Of a stretch of 64,000 nt of DNA, positions 9,653 through 19,584 are shown in pieces (the first letter of the stretch is position 1; the number at the start of each line of letters is the position of its first letter). The notes under the pieces are model-generated. The model was not told the origin of the DNA, searched no databases, and saw only the letters and a program-made list of their open reading frames with translations. Location: NCBI RefSeq assembly GCF_022343685.1, contig NZ_CP092123.1, positions 2,604,001 to 2,668,000 of the forward strand, written 5' to 3'. This stretch comes from Marinobacterium sediminicola. GTDB taxonomy: Bacteria; Pseudomonadota; Gammaproteobacteria; Pseudomonadales; Balneatricaceae. A program made the position numbers and the translations under genes.

Positions 9653-10789
9653 TCAGAGCTGCCCAAGGCGCTCACGCTGGTAGGAGCCATCCTGTACGCG
9701 GCGGCACCATTCCAGGTTGTCGAGATACCACTGCACAGTTTTACGAATGCCGGACTCGAAGGTTTCTTCAGGTTGCCAGCCCAGTTCGTGCTGAATTTTG
9801 CTTGCGTCGATGGCGTAGCGGCGGTCGTGGCCGGGGCGGTCTTGTACGTGTGTGATCAGGTCCCGGTAGTGGGTTGCAGCCGGGGCCAGTTCTTGCAGGA
9901 TATCGCAGATGGTGTGTACCACGTCGATGTTCTGCTTTTCGTTATGGCCACCAATGTTGTAGGTTTCGCCCACCTTACCCTCGGTAACGACCTTATACAG
10001 TGCCCGGGCGTGGTCTTCTACATAGAGCCAGTCGCGGATCTGGTCGCCCTTGCCGTAGACCGGCAGCGGCTTGCCTTCCAGTGCGTTGAGGATCATCAAC
10101 GGCACCAGCTTTTCCGGGAAGTGGTAGGGACCGTAGTTGTTGGAGCAGTTGGTCACCAGTACCGGGAAGCCGTAGGTGCGCATCCAGGCACGTACCAGGT
10201 GGTCTGAGCTGGCCTTGCTGGCTGAATAGGGGCTACTGGGTGCGTAGGCGGTGGTTTCGATGAATAGCGGCAGGTCATTATCGCGAGCTGATAAGCTCGC
10301 TCGTACAGAAACTTTAGTATCGTGGGCTGGTAAGCTTGCGCTTACAGGATTGGTATCAGCCGGGTGTGGGAGGTCTCCGTAGACTTCATCGGTGCTGATA
10401 TGGTGGAAGCGGAACGCCTGCTTGCGGGCGTCATCCAGCCCCTGCCAGTAATTGCGCGCCACTTCCAACAGTGTGTAGGTGCCAACGATGTTGGTTTCGA
10501 TGAAGGCGGCTGGTCCATCGATGGAGCGGTCTACATGGCTTTCAGCTGCCAAATGCATGATGGCATCCGGCTGATGCTCAGCAAATACGCGCTCCAGCTC
10601 GGCACGGTTGCATATATCCACCTGCTCGAAAGCGTAGCGATCGGAGCTGTCGACTTCACTCAGGTTTTCCAGGTTGCCTGCATAGGTGAGCTTGTCAACG
10701 TTGACGGCGCTATCCTGAGTCTTCTGGATGATATGACGGATAACCGCCGAGCCGATAAAGCCGGCACCGCCGGTGACGAGGAGTTTCAT
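9653..10789 (-). CDS. rmlB: dTDP-glucose 4,6-dehydratase with an in-frame palindromic-repeat insertion
   Basis: 378 residues. [15 protein letters not shown] is the NAD site, [12 protein letters not shown] and STDEVYGDL are typical, and the catalytic Tyr-x3-Lys lies in [17 protein letters not shown]. It dehydrates dTDP-glucose to dTDP-4-keto-6-deoxyglucose. The protein is some 17-20 residues longer than usual RmlB (355-361). The surplus sits between YGDLPHP and [14 protein letters not shown], where two 13-residue repeats ([11 protein letters not shown] and [11 protein letters not shown]) are encoded by two REP-like palindromes. The insertion keeps the frame and lies in a surface loop of the family, so activity is probably kept. 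Confidence 0.93.
   Translation of the reverse strand: MKLLVTGGAGFIGSAVIRHIIQKTQDSAVNVDKLTYAGNLENLSEVDSSDRYAFEQVDICNRAELERVFAEHQPDAIMHLAAESHVDRSIDGPAAFIETNIVGTYTLLEVARNYWQGLDDARKQAFRFHHISTDEVYGDLPHPADTNPVSASLPAHDTKVSVRASLSARDNDLPLFIETTAYAPSSPYSASKASSDHLVRAWMRTYGFPVLVTNCSNNYGPYHFPEKLVPLMILNALEGKPLPVYGKGDQIRDWLYVEDHARALYKVVTEGKVGETYNIGGHNEKQNIDVVHTICDILQELAPAATHYRDLITHVQDRPGHDRRYAIDASKIQHELGWQPEETFESGIRKTVQWYLDNLEWCRRVQDGSYQRERLGQL
10280..10308 (-). repeat. REP-like palindrome, copy 1, inside rmlB
   Basis: A 29-base unit that on the plus strand contains GCGAGCT-gata-AGCTCGC, a perfect 7-bp stem with a 4-base loop. It matches copy 2 at 23 of 29 positions in the same orientation. On the minus strand it reads CTGTACGAGCGAGCTT..., strikingly like the Pseudomonas-type extragenic palindrome family (CTGTAGGAGCGAGCTTGCTCGCG, recalled from general knowledge). 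Here it is translated in frame. Confidence 0.75.
10319..10347 (-). repeat. REP-like palindrome, copy 2, inside rmlB
   Basis: Second 29-base unit, 39 bases (13 codons) from copy 1 in direct orientation. Its stem (GTGGGCT/AGCTTGC) is weaker and needs G-U pairs. Shared bases at both ends (ATCG... and ...TACAG) define the unit. The 39-base period keeps the reading frame and gives a 13-residue peptide repeat. Confidence 0.7.
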
Positions 10790-10825
10790 ATCAGATAGTT
10801 CTCTCTGTAAAGCAAAAAACAGCCA

Positions 10826-12727
10826 TCATCCCAGATTATTCATAGTAAGAAGATTTACCAAGTGATCGGCTGCAGCTTCTTGACTCGTTGTAACCGTATC
10901 AATTTTTACTTCTGCGTTATCTGGCGCTTCATAGGCTGAATCAACACCGGTAAAGTTTTTCAAATCGCCGCGCCGGGCTTTTTTATACAGCCCCTTAGGG
11001 TCGCGCTGTTCTGCTACTTGCAAAGGCGTATCGATGAACACTTCTATAAACTCACCTTCTCCAAACAAATCACGTGCCATCCGGCGTTCTGATCGGAAGG
11101 GTGAGATAAAGGCGGTAATCACAATCAGCCCGGCATCCACCATAAGTTTCGCAACTTCTGCCACACGGCGGATGTTTTCCACCCTGTCGGCATCGGTAAA
11201 GCCCAGGTCTTTATTCAGGCCGTGGCGGACGTTGTCACCATCCAGCAAATAGGTATGGTGGCCCATGGCGTGAAGTTTCTTTTCCACCAAGTTGGCAATT
11301 GTGGATTTACCTGCGCCGGATAGGCCGGTAAACCATAGCACGCAAGGCTTCTGCCGCTTGGCAGCCGCTCGGACAGCCTTGTCCACATCCAGATGTTGCA
11401 TATGGATATTCTGGCTGCGACGCAGGGCGAAATTCAGCATGCCCGCCCCAACGGTATTATTGGTCAGGCGGTCGATCAGGATAAAGCCACCTGTGTCCTG
11501 GTTGTCCTTATAGGCATCAAAGGCGATGGCACGGTCCAGACTCAGGTTACATTCACCAATGGCGTTTAGTTCCAACTGCCTGGCGGGCTGCTTTTCCAGT
11601 GTGTTGATATTGAGCTGGTGTTTAATAGCGCTGATCTGTGCCGTCACGGTGCGGGTGCCGATTTTCATCAGATAGGGGCGGCCCGGCAGCATGGGTTCCT
11701 CATGCATCCATACAATATTGGCATCAAACTGATCAGCGGTTTGTGCCGGTGCATTAACAGCCGAGATCACATCACCACGGGAAATGTCGATCTCGTCTGC
11801 CAATGTCAGAGTAATCGATTGGCCAGCAACAGCTTGTCCCAAATCACCGTTATGAGTAACGATACGGGCCACCGTACTGGTTTTACCCGATGGCTGTACT
11901 CGGACTGCATCGCCGGGTTTAATCACGCCGCTTGCGATGGTGCCGGCAAAGCCACGGAAATCCAGATTGGGACGGTTCACCCACTGTACGGGCATACGGA
12001 AGGGACCACGCTGCAGACGTTCATCGTCGACCTCCACGCTTTCCAGGTAGGACATCAGCGTGGTGCCCTGATACCAGGGCATGTTATCACCATGGTTGAC
12101 GATATTATCCCCCTTGAACGCGGACATTGGGATGTAGGTGACATCCTCCAACCCCAGCTCACGAGCGAAAGCGCTGTACTCGGCAATGATCGCGTTGTAG
12201 GTATCCTGAGAATACCCCACCAGATCCATCTTATTAATGGCGACCACAATGTGACGAATGCCGATCAGGGACATCAGATAGCTGTGGCGGCGCGTCTGGG
12301 TCAAGATGCCTTTACGCGCATCCACCATCAGTATTGCAGCATCGGCGGTAGAGGCACCGGTGACCATGTTGCGGGTGTATTGTTCGTGCCCCGGGGTGTC
12401 GGCCACAATGAACTTGCGGCGGTCGGTGGAAAAGAAGCGATAGGCCACATCAATGGTTATGCCCTGCTCGCGCTCTGCAGCCAAACCATCAACCAGCAGG
12501 GCAAAATCGATCTCATCGCCCTGGGTGCCGTATTTTTTCGAGTCAGCTTCGATGGCGCTGAGTTGGTCTTCAAACAGCATCTTGGATTCATACAGCAAGC
12601 GGCCGATCAGGGTACTCTTGCCGTCGTCTACGCTGCCACAGGTGATGAAGCGCAGCAGTCCCTTGTTTTCATGAGCCTTGAGGTACTCTTCGATATCGGT
12701 ACTGATCAATTCGGATACGTGTGCCAT
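10826..12727 (-). CDS. cysNC: Bifunctional sulfate adenylyltransferase large subunit / APS kinase
   Basis: 633 residues in two fused enzymes. The N-terminal CysN GTPase (residues about 20-450) has GSVDDGKST (G1), [11 protein letters not shown] (G3) and INKMD (G4). The C-terminal CysC APS kinase (about 455-633) has [11 protein letters not shown] and [17 protein letters not shown]. With CysD it activates sulfate to APS and then phosphorylates it to PAPS in the cytoplasm. The ATG overlaps the cysD stop by one base (TGATG). It sits directly upstream of rmlB within the polysaccharide locus, so PAPS made here may feed the sulfotransferase at 4.5-5.5 kb as well as cysteine synthesis. Confidence 0.95.
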   Translation of the reverse strand: MAHVSELISTDIEEYLKAHENKGLLRFITCGSVDDGKSTLIGRLLYESKMLFEDQLSAIEADSKKYGTQGDEIDFALLVDGLAAEREQGITIDVAYRFFSTDRRKFIVADTPGHEQYTRNMVTGASTADAAILMVDARKGILTQTRRHSYLMSLIGIRHIVVAINKMDLVGYSQDTYNAIIAEYSAFARELGLEDVTYIPMSAFKGDNIVNHGDNMPWYQGTTLMSYLESVEVDDERLQRGPFRMPVQWVNRPNLDFRGFAGTIASGVIKPGDAVRVQPSGKTSTVARIVTHNGDLGQAVAGQSITLTLADEIDISRGDVISAVNAPAQTADQFDANIVWMHEEPMLPGRPYLMKIGTRTVTAQISAIKHQLNINTLEKQPARQLELNAIGECNLSLDRAIAFDAYKDNQDTGGFILIDRLTNNTVGAGMLNFALRRSQNIHMQHLDVDKAVRAAAKRQKPCVLWFTGLSGAGKSTIANLVEKKLHAMGHHTYLLDGDNVRHGLNKDLGFTDADRVENIRRVAEVAKLMVDAGLIVITAFISPFRSERRMARDLFGEGEFIEVFIDTPLQVAEQRDPKGLYKKARRGDLKNFTGVDSAYEAPDNAEVKIDTVTTSQEAAADHLVNLLTMNNLG

Positions 12728-13626
12728 CAGAAATAGCCCTCCTGCTTTTTCTTCTCCATGGATGCGGCGGAATCGTGGTCGATGACACGCCCTTGGCGTT
12801 CAGACGTTTTGGTCAGCAGCATTTCCTGAATAATGGCCGGCAGAGTATCGGCTTCAGATTCGACGGCACCAGTCAGCGGGTAGCACCCCAATGTACGGAA
12901 ACGGACCTTGCGCAGCTCAGGCTTCTCGCCCTGTTTTAGCGGCATGCGGTCGTCATCTACCATGATCAAGGTGCCATCACGTTCTACTACAGGACGCACG
13001 GCAGCATAATACAGAGGCACGATGGGAATATTTTCCAGGAAGATGTACTGCCAGATATCCAGCTCGGTCCAGTTGGAAAGTGGGAACACACGGATGCTTT
13101 CGCCCTTATGCTTGCGGGCGTTATAGAGCTTCCACAGCTCAGGACGCTGACTTTTGGGGTCCCAGCGATGCTGCGCCGTGCGGAACGAAAATATACGCTC
13201 CTTGGCGCGAGACTTTTCTTCGTCACGGCGGGCCCCGCCAAAAGCAGCATCAAAGCCATATTTATCCAACGCCTGCTTCAGGCCCTCTGTTTTGGTGATG
13301 TCGGTGTGAATAGCCGAGCCATGGGTAAAGGGGTTAATGTCCTTTTCGATAGCTTCCGGATTGATATGCACCAGCAAATCCATACCCACTTCTTTCGCCA
13401 TGCGGTCGCGAAACTCGTACATCTCGCGAAACTTCCAGCGGGTATCAACGTGCAACAGCGGAAACGGCGGTACCGAGGGCGCAAAGGCTTTCATTGCCAA
13501 GTGCAGCATGACAGCACTGTCTTTGCCAATGGAATACAGCATAACGGGGTTTTCCGCTTCAGCGACAACCTCACGCATGATGTGGATGCTTTCGGCTTCC
13601 AGCCGTTGCAGGTGAGTCAGTGACAT
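12727..13626 (-). CDS. cysD: Sulfate adenylyltransferase subunit 2
   Basis: 299 residues, the standard CysD length. The PP-loop appears as [19 protein letters not shown], followed by [19 protein letters not shown] and [19 protein letters not shown], all conserved in CysD. It binds ATP and sulfate and makes APS, driven by GTP hydrolysis in CysN. It is coupled to cysNC by a one-base overlap and lies about 30 bases after cysQ. Confidence 0.95.
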   Translation of the reverse strand: MSLTHLQRLEAESIHIMREVVAEAENPVMLYSIGKDSAVMLHLAMKAFAPSVPPFPLLHVDTRWKFREMYEFRDRMAKEVGMDLLVHINPEAIEKDINPFTHGSAIHTDITKTEGLKQALDKYGFDAAFGGARRDEEKSRAKERIFSFRTAQHRWDPKSQRPELWKLYNARKHKGESIRVFPLSNWTELDIWQYIFLENIPIVPLYYAAVRPVVERDGTLIMVDDDRMPLKQGEKPELRKVRFRTLGCYPLTGAVESEADTLPAIIQEMLLTKTSERQGRVIDHDSAASMEKKKQEGYF

Positions 13627-13659
13627 CGTGTTTTCCTGATTTTAAAACTGTGACAGGGC

Positions 13660-14472
13660 TTAGGCGCTGGCTGCAGCTGTTAATGGCTTAGCCCAAAGTG
13701 GCGCGGGTGCTGTACAGACAATGAACCAGGGGTTCAACAGTGTATCGGCCCGAGTGTTGTACCTTAACGGCTGCAATGAGGGGTACTCCAGTACCTGGCC
13801 ACCCGCCGCTTCAACCACTGCTTGGGCGGCGGCCGTATCCCACTCGCTGGTTGGCCCCAAGCGAGGATACAAGTCGGCAGCACCTTCGGCCACCAGACAC
13901 AACTTGAGCGAACTACCCATGGCGACAATTTCGGTGTTGGGCAGCGCTGAGGCAAACGCTTTAAAGGCATCAGATTGGTGTGAACGGCTGCCCACTATAC
14001 GCCAAGTGCCATTATCTTCGGGGATTGCAGCCGGACTGATCTGGCTGGTTTCCGTGCGTGTCTGTTTGAATGCACCCTGCCCGACTTCGCCATAATAGGT
14101 AATGTGTTTGGCTGGAACGTAGACTACGCCCAGCACGGGGCGGTGGTTGTAAATTAATGCGATATTGACGGTAAATTCACCGTTTTTCTTGATGAATTCT
14201 TTGGTGCCGTCCAATGGATCAATCAGCCAGTAGCGCGACCAACTTAGCCGTTCTGTATTTTCATTGCCGGTAGACTCTTCTGATAATACCGGGATATCCG
14301 GCGTTAACTCAGCCAGGCCCTGTACAATGCAGTGATGAGAGGTCAAGTCTGCCTCGGTCAGCGGGCTTGAGTCAGTCTTGTCGTAAATATCAAAGTCCTG
14401 TTGATAGATGCGCATGATGTTGTCCCCGGCTTGTTTTGCCAGGCTAATGACAGATTGGATATTTATCGACAC
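13660..14472 (-). CDS. cysQ: 3'(2'),5'-bisphosphate nucleotidase
   Basis: 270 residues, inositol-monophosphatase superfamily. The metal-binding triad is visible: LSEE (residues about 60-63), DPLDGTKEFIKKNGEFTVNI (about 85-104) and EWDTAAAQAVVEAAGG near the C-terminus. CysQ hydrolyses PAP (and PAPS) to AMP, removing the by-product inhibitor left by sulfotransferases and PAPS reductase. It starts one base after the stop of the SLC13 permease gene. Its place between permease and cysD makes one sulfate-use unit. Confidence 0.93.
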   Translation of the reverse strand: MSINIQSVISLAKQAGDNIMRIYQQDFDIYDKTDSSPLTEADLTSHHCIVQGLAELTPDIPVLSEESTGNENTERLSWSRYWLIDPLDGTKEFIKKNGEFTVNIALIYNHRPVLGVVYVPAKHITYYGEVGQGAFKQTRTETSQISPAAIPEDNGTWRIVGSRSHQSDAFKAFASALPNTEIVAMGSSLKLCLVAEGAADLYPRLGPTSEWDTAAAQAVVEAAGGQVLEYPSLQPLRYNTRADTLLNPWFIVCTAPAPLWAKPLTAAASA

Positions 14473-14473
14473 A

Positions 14474-16243
14474 TCAAAAGCTCCATATCAAAGGTATCAG
14501 CCCAATAGCGGTTGCACCGGTCAACAGGCTTAATGGCAAACCGATTCGCAGGTAGTCCACCATTTTGTAACCACCGGGACCATAGACCATTAAGTTGGTT
14601 TGGTATCCCAAGGGCGTAATAAAACTGGCCGATGCTGCGAACATCACGGCAATGGCAAAGGGCATAAAACTTGCGCCGAGTTGATCGGCTACTGCCATGG
14701 CAACCGGAAACATCAGTACTGCGGCTGCATTATTGGTGATCATCTCTGTAAATATAACGGTCATCAGATACACCAGCGCCAATACCTCCCAGGGTGACAT
14801 GGTGGTGCCTGCTCCACCCAGAATAAGATCCGCCAGTATTTGTGCGGCACCGGTTTTGGTCATGGCCATACCCAGTGCAAAGGATGCCGCTATGACCAAT
14901 AGGACACTCAGATCGATAGCCCCACGACCACGACTGGCTGTCACGCAGCGTGTCAAGAGCATGCCACCCGTCGCAATCAATGCGGCTTCAAGAATGCTAA
15001 GCAGCCCAGTTGTACTTACGCCGATCAAAAACACTAACCAGCCAAGCGCTATCGGCGCCTTACGAAAATCCGGGGGTGTCGAGTTGTTAAGCAAGCTAAC
15101 CAACAAAAAATCCCGGCGGAAGCGGTATTGCTCTACAAAGTTTTCACCGGCTTCCATCAACAACGTATCACCAACATTGAAGTGGATATCACCCAGTTTG
15201 CCCTGCAGTCGTGATCCACCCCGCGAGACAGACAGAATCACTGCCTTGTAACGAGTACGGAACGCTGATTCCCTGATGGTTTTGCCCAGTGCGGGGAAAT
15301 CCGGCCCCACCACCGCTTCCACCAGATGGCGCTGGTGATGGGCCATATTCAGTTTTTGCACCGCTTCACTGGCGGGTTGCAAGCCGTGTATTTTGCGCAG
15401 CTCATTGGCGCCCTCTGAGGCACCAATGAAGAATAAAACGTCGCCAGCTTCCAGCAAGGTGTCCGGATCTACGGCTGGCAGTCGTTTGCCACGGCGCTCT
15501 ATTTCCGCCAAATAGGTGTAGGTCAGACTGCGCAAACCCGCTTCTGCAATGGTTTTACCGATCAACGGGCTATTCTGGGCAATCTCTACCTCCACCTCGT
15601 ATTCACGTGCCCGGCTCAATTGCTCAACCGCGCCTTGGCGACTGGGCAACAACCGATTACCGAACAGGATCAAGAAGCTGCCACCGACCAATACAATCGG
15701 TACACCCAGCCACGCCAACTCAAACATGCCCAGCGCAACGCCTTTCTGTTGTTGCAGCAAACCATCCACAACCAGGTTGGTGCTGGTGCCGATCAGCGTA
15801 AGCGTGCCACCCATGATAGCGGCATAACTCAGCGGCAATAGCAGTTTTGACGATGAGATGCGAATGCGCTGACTCCAGTCTTGAACAGCTGGTATCAGCA
15901 TGGCTACCACGGCCGTATTGTTCATAAACGCACTCAGAAGTGAAGCCGGTAGCAAAAGTCGCCCCTGCGCCTGACGGGTAGTACGCGGCTGCCCCAGCAG
16001 TCCGTGCGCAATGTATTGAATGGCACCGGTATCCTTTAACCCGGCCGCAATCACATACAGCACGGCAATGGTCATCACACCAGGATTGGAAAAGCCATTC
16101 AGCGCCTCCGCTGGCGTCAGAATACCAGTAATCATTAAACAGCCCAGAGCCGCAACGAGGATCACATCAGCAGGCAGCCGAGTGGTCGCCAGTAGTACCA
16201 ATACTGCGAACACCAGAGCTAGAGTCAGATAGGCTTCAAACAT
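14474..16243 (-). CDS. SLC13-family anion permease with two RCK_C domains, probable sulfate transporter
   Basis: 589 residues. N-terminal hydrophobic segments (1-200) include the SLC13/ArsB-like loop LSAFMNNTAVVAMLIPAVQDW. Two TrkA_C-like cytosolic domains follow (about 215-380; YEVEVEIAQNSPLIGKTIAE and PALGKTIRESAFRTRY). The C-terminal half repeats the core with EMITNNAAAVLMFPVAM. The family carries sulfate, dicarboxylates or other anions; the SAC1/SLT branch with internal TrkA_C domains transports sulfate. The one-base gap to cysQ, then cysD and cysNC, points to sulfate import, an inference from context. Confidence 0.85.
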   Translation of the reverse strand: MFEAYLTLALVFAVLVLLATTRLPADVILVAALGCLMITGILTPAEALNGFSNPGVMTIAVLYVIAAGLKDTGAIQYIAHGLLGQPRTTRQAQGRLLLPASLLSAFMNNTAVVAMLIPAVQDWSQRIRISSSKLLLPLSYAAIMGGTLTLIGTSTNLVVDGLLQQQKGVALGMFELAWLGVPIVLVGGSFLILFGNRLLPSRQGAVEQLSRAREYEVEVEIAQNSPLIGKTIAEAGLRSLTYTYLAEIERRGKRLPAVDPDTLLEAGDVLFFIGASEGANELRKIHGLQPASEAVQKLNMAHHQRHLVEAVVGPDFPALGKTIRESAFRTRYKAVILSVSRGGSRLQGKLGDIHFNVGDTLLMEAGENFVEQYRFRRDFLLVSLLNNSTPPDFRKAPIALGWLVFLIGVSTTGLLSILEAALIATGGMLLTRCVTASRGRGAIDLSVLLVIAASFALGMAMTKTGAAQILADLILGGAGTTMSPWEVLALVYLMTVIFTEMITNNAAAVLMFPVAMAVADQLGASFMPFAIAVMFAASASFITPLGYQTNLMVYGPGGYKMVDYLRIGLPLSLLTGATAIGLIPLIWSF

Positions 16244-16317
16244 GCGTAGATGAGCCTCAATATCCCATTTCTAACATTGAAGAGGCCACAGCGGTATCTT
16301 GCTAGTGAGACTCATGC

Positions 16318-17682
16318 TTATGCCAGTATCAGTTTTTTAACATTACTTAGGGCACTTTTAATCACTTCATCATTTACTAAACTCTCAACATTCAACCTCA
16401 ACAACGGCTCAGTATTCGACCCACGAATATTCATCCGCCAGTTGGCAAACTCCATACTCAAACCATCCGTTTCATCGATTAACGGGTTTTGAGCCGCAAA
16501 GTGAGCTTTAACCTTCTGGATACAGGCCTTAACGTCCGCCACCTTGAAGTTGATTTCGCCACTACAGGGGTAGGCTTGCTGGCGCTGGTGGATAAGTTGC
16601 GAGAGTGGTTTGTTCTCGGTGCTGATTAGCTCGGCCACCAGTAACCAGGGGATCATGCCGCTGTCGCAATAGGCGAAGTCGCGGAAGTAGTGGTGAGCAC
16701 TCATTTCACCGCCGTAGATGGCGTTTTCCTTGCGCATGCGCTCTTTAATGAAGGCATGGCCGGTTTTGCTCTGAATCGCGTGGCCACCGTATTGTTGGCA
16801 GATGTCGATGGTGTTCCATGTCAGGCGTGGGTCGTGAATGATCTTTTCGCCGGGGTGTTTTTTCAGGAAGGCCTCGGCCAGCAGGCCTACGATGTAGTAG
16901 CCTTCGATGAATTGGCCCTGTTCGTCAAACAGGAAGCAGCGGTCAAAGTCGCCATCCCAGGCGATACCCATATCGGCCTTGTGTTCGACAGCAGCTTGGG
17001 CGGTGGCATCACGGTTTTCCACCAGTAGCGGGTTTGGAATACCGTTGGGGAAGGTCGGGTCGGGCTGGTGGTGTACTTTGATAAAGGTGATCGGTACACC
17101 ACGCTGTTTCAGTTCAGCCTCAAGCGCATCGATCACCGGCCCGGCGGCCCCGTTACCGGCATTGACGACCAGCTTCAATGGCTTGAGCTGCTGCACATCA
17201 ATGTAGGTCAGCAGGTGCTGCAGGTACGCCTGTCGCAGGTTTAGCTTGCTGATTTGACCGGTATGCTCTGGCTTGGTGAACTCTTGTTGTTCAGCCAGCT
17301 GCTGAATCTCTTTCAAGCCGCTGTCGCCACTGATCGGCTGAGCATCGCGTTTAACCAGCTTCATGCCGTTGAAGTCGACGGGGTTGTGGCTGGCGGTAAC
17401 TTCGATGCCGCCGTCTACATCCAGATGGAATGCGGCAAAGTAGACTTCTTCAGTGCCGGTCATACCCAGATCGATCACGTCACAACCGGCATCCATTATG
17501 CCCTGTGCCAAGGCCTGCTTTAGTGCTTCACTGGTGGCACGTACATCACCGCCGACCACAACTTTTTTCGCATTCAGGTATTGGGCATAGGCACGGCCAA
17601 TACGGTAGGCGATGCCTTCATTGAGTTCGGTGCCCAGTTGGCCACGAATGTCGTAGGCTTTGAAGCAGGTGAGTTGGGTCAT
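16318..17682 (-). CDS. cpsG: Phosphomannomutase/phosphoglucomutase
   Basis: 454 residues, alpha-D-phosphohexomutase family. [16 protein letters not shown] opens the protein, [13 protein letters not shown] carries the active-site phosphoserine, DGDFDRC is the metal-binding loop, and [18 protein letters not shown] is the C-terminal phosphate site. It interconverts hexose 6- and 1-phosphates (mannose and probably glucose), supplying sugar nucleotides for the polysaccharide. It fits the CpsG/ManB/AlgC group; I cannot separate these by sequence alone. The ATG overlaps the mntA stop (ATGA). Confidence 0.9.
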   Translation of the reverse strand: MTQLTCFKAYDIRGQLGTELNEGIAYRIGRAYAQYLNAKKVVVGGDVRATSEALKQALAQGIMDAGCDVIDLGMTGTEEVYFAAFHLDVDGGIEVTASHNPVDFNGMKLVKRDAQPISGDSGLKEIQQLAEQQEFTKPEHTGQISKLNLRQAYLQHLLTYIDVQQLKPLKLVVNAGNGAAGPVIDALEAELKQRGVPITFIKVHHQPDPTFPNGIPNPLLVENRDATAQAAVEHKADMGIAWDGDFDRCFLFDEQGQFIEGYYIVGLLAEAFLKKHPGEKIIHDPRLTWNTIDICQQYGGHAIQSKTGHAFIKERMRKENAIYGGEMSAHHYFRDFAYCDSGMIPWLLVAELISTENKPLSQLIHQRQQAYPCSGEINFKVADVKACIQKVKAHFAAQNPLIDETDGLSMEFANWRMNIRGSNTEPLLRLNVESLVNDEVIKSALSNVKKLILA

Positions 17683-18005
17683 GTGTTGGTCCTTGTGTAA
17701 ATCTCGATCCCTACGCGGTCGATATGTACTTTGATTGCCGGTTCTGCCAGGGTGTTGTAGTCCAGTACGTTAAACATGTAGGGCAGCGGTGCTACTTCAT
17801 TAAGCTGCTCGGCCAGGGTTGTGATGCTGTCATAGGTGACACCTGCGCCCTGCACGGCCAGGTCAACGTCTGAGCCTTTGCGATAGTTGCCTTTGGCGCG
17901 GGAGCCAAACAAAATCAGGTGCTCGATTTCAGGCTCACGTGCGGCGGCCTGGGCGATCAGTTCCAAGTCGCGTGCCGTGAGGCCGGTTTGCTGTTCCAAG
18001 CTCAT
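17679..18005 (-). CDS. mntA: MntA-like nucleotidyltransferase (antitoxin-type)
   Basis: 108 residues. [20 protein letters not shown] is the GSx10DxD motif of minimal nucleotidyltransferases. In HEPN/MNT pairs this protein AMPylates or otherwise neutralises the HEPN partner, a ribonuclease-type toxin. The upstream HEPN gene is broken here (next entry), so this looks like an orphan survivor. Its ATG overlaps the remnant's TGA (ATGA), and its own stop overlaps cpsG, so it is still translated within the operon if the operon is expressed. Confidence 0.85.
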   Translation of the reverse strand: MSLEQQTGLTARDLELIAQAAAREPEIEHLILFGSRAKGNYRKGSDVDLAVQGAGVTYDSITTLAEQLNEVAPLPYMFNVLDYNTLAEPAIKVHIDRVGIEIYTRTNT

Positions 18006-18238
18006 GAGTTGAGTATACCTGCGAATCGATCACGCAATTGCACCAGCAGCGGATAGTCGTCATCGCGGATTTTCTGCTCAACGACGATGGCGGTTGCTTC
18101 GTTGTAGGTGTGTGTAGTGATAATGCCGGCACGCTCGACCACGCTGGGCTGCTGGATGCGGATAGCCTGTTCAAGCAGTGTGAAAGCGTTGCACTACTGT
18201 TGGTAGCGCTGATGCCAGCGGATGTCTTGCGCGGTCAT
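18002..18238 (-). pseudogene. HEPN-domain (HI0074/HepT-like) partner of mntA, broken
   Basis: Reading from an ATG that overlaps the stop of the metallo-hydrolase gene gives TAQDIRWHQRYQQ, then an in-frame TAG, then CNAFTLLEQAIRIQQ. A junction follows, and then THTYNEATAIVVEQKI and a normal C-terminus. DIRWxQR and the (T/S)HTYNE motif are hallmarks of the HI0074 family (about 130 residues). The remnant is about 78 codons, so about 50 codons of the core are missing besides the nonsense codon. Both gene borders keep ATGA overlaps, showing it once was an intact coupled cistron. Confidence 0.8.
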
Positions 18239-19584
18239 ATTTTAAACTCTGTATTGCTCATATCTGCCACTACCAACGCTTCTTTCAACGCCTGCTTCGC
18301 GCCCTTGTCCCCATGCACCAGCCGAATCTCCCTCGGCTTGTGCCGCATGCCCTTGACGAAGCTCACCAGTCCCTGCTGATCGGCATGGGCTGAATATCCA
18401 CCGATGGTGTCGATGTTCGCGCGAATGTCATAGCGCTCACCCTCCAGCTCGACATATCCCTTGCGTGGGCCATAGGTCTGAATATCCCGCCCCGGCGTAC
18501 CCTCTGCCTGATAACCGACAAAGAGCACATCATGACGCTCGTCACCCAGCATCGTCTTGAGATAGTTGACGATACGTCCGGCGTTGCACATGCCGCTGCC
18601 GGCAATGACAATGGCCGGGCGGCCTGTAGCGGACAGGTGGCGCACCATTTTGATGTGTTCCTCATGGCTATCGACAGTGATCAAGGTATCGAATGCCAGG
18701 GGCTTGTGGCCCTGCCGCAACCGGTCATGCGCCTCCTCGTCCCAAAAGGGTTTGAGTTCGCGGTAGGCGGCCGTAAAGCGGCTGGCCAAGGGCGAATCGA
18801 GGATCACCGGCAGCTGGCCCTCAAGGATCTCGTCCAGCTCGTATAACAGTTCCTGGGTGCGGCCGATACTGAATGCCGGTATCAGCACACTGCCCTGGTT
18901 GCGCAGCGCCCGGTCTATCGCGCCCTTGAGTCTATACTTGCGTGTCTCGCGATCGTCATGGTTGCGGTCACCGTAGGTGCTTTCCAGCACCAGCACATCG
19001 GCTCGCTCTGGTGGCTCGGGTGCGGGCAGCAACGGCGTATGACTGGCACCCAGGTCACCGGAAAAGACGATCCGTTCACCGTTGCAGTCGATCTCCACGT
19101 AAGCCGAGCCCAGGATATGCCCGGCTCGCTGCAAACGGATCTTAATCCGGTTTTCCGCAGTATCGACCAGCGTGAACCACTGCCGGTAAGGCAGCGCAAT
19201 GATCTGTTGCTCAACCCTCGCCAGATAGCGTTTGACATTGTCGCTTTCACGGCTGATGCCCAGTTTGAAGGCATCTTCCAGCACCAGCGGCAACAGGCGT
19301 GCCGAAGGTTGCGAACAGATGATCGGCCCCTTGAACCCCGCCGCCAGCAACCAGGGGATGCGCCCCACATGGTCGATGTGTACATGAGTGGCCACCAGTG
19401 CGCGTACGCTTCTAATATCGAAGTCGATGGTGTGCGGGTCTGCCTGTGACTGACGCTGCGCTTCCGCTCCCTGAAACAACCCGCAGTCGATCAGCAGGCT
19501 GGTATCGGCATCAATGTGTAACTGGTGACAGGAACCGGTCACGCCGGAGCGTGCACCGTGGTGTTCGATTCGCTGATAGGGCAT
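18235..19584 (-). CDS. MBL-fold beta-CASP metallo-hydrolase (RNA-processing type)
   Basis: About 449 residues. The zinc motif THVHIDHVGRIPWL (HxHxDH) is near residue 70. FSGDLGASHTPLL gives the motif III Asp, and LESTYGDRNHDD is typical of the CPSF/beta-CASP family. IAGSGMCNAGRIVNYLK and GYSAHADQQGL supply the later His residues. Such proteins are RNA endo/exonucleases, but bacterial members of this size are rarely characterised. I chose the ATG at 19584 (AAAGGAT just upstream; protein starts PYQRIEHHGA) over a GTG at 19611. It is the first gene of the minus-strand run that leads into hepT/mntA and cpsG. Confidence 0.88.
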   Translation of the reverse strand: MPYQRIEHHGARSGVTGSCHQLHIDADTSLLIDCGLFQGAEAQRQSQADPHTIDFDIRSVRALVATHVHIDHVGRIPWLLAAGFKGPIICSQPSARLLPLVLEDAFKLGISRESDNVKRYLARVEQQIIALPYRQWFTLVDTAENRIKIRLQRAGHILGSAYVEIDCNGERIVFSGDLGASHTPLLPAPEPPERADVLVLESTYGDRNHDDRETRKYRLKGAIDRALRNQGSVLIPAFSIGRTQELLYELDEILEGQLPVILDSPLASRFTAAYRELKPFWDEEAHDRLRQGHKPLAFDTLITVDSHEEHIKMVRHLSATGRPAIVIAGSGMCNAGRIVNYLKTMLGDERHDVLFVGYQAEGTPGRDIQTYGPRKGYVELEGERYDIRANIDTIGGYSAHADQQGLVSFVKGMRHKPREIRLVHGDKGAKQALKEALVVADMSNTEFKI

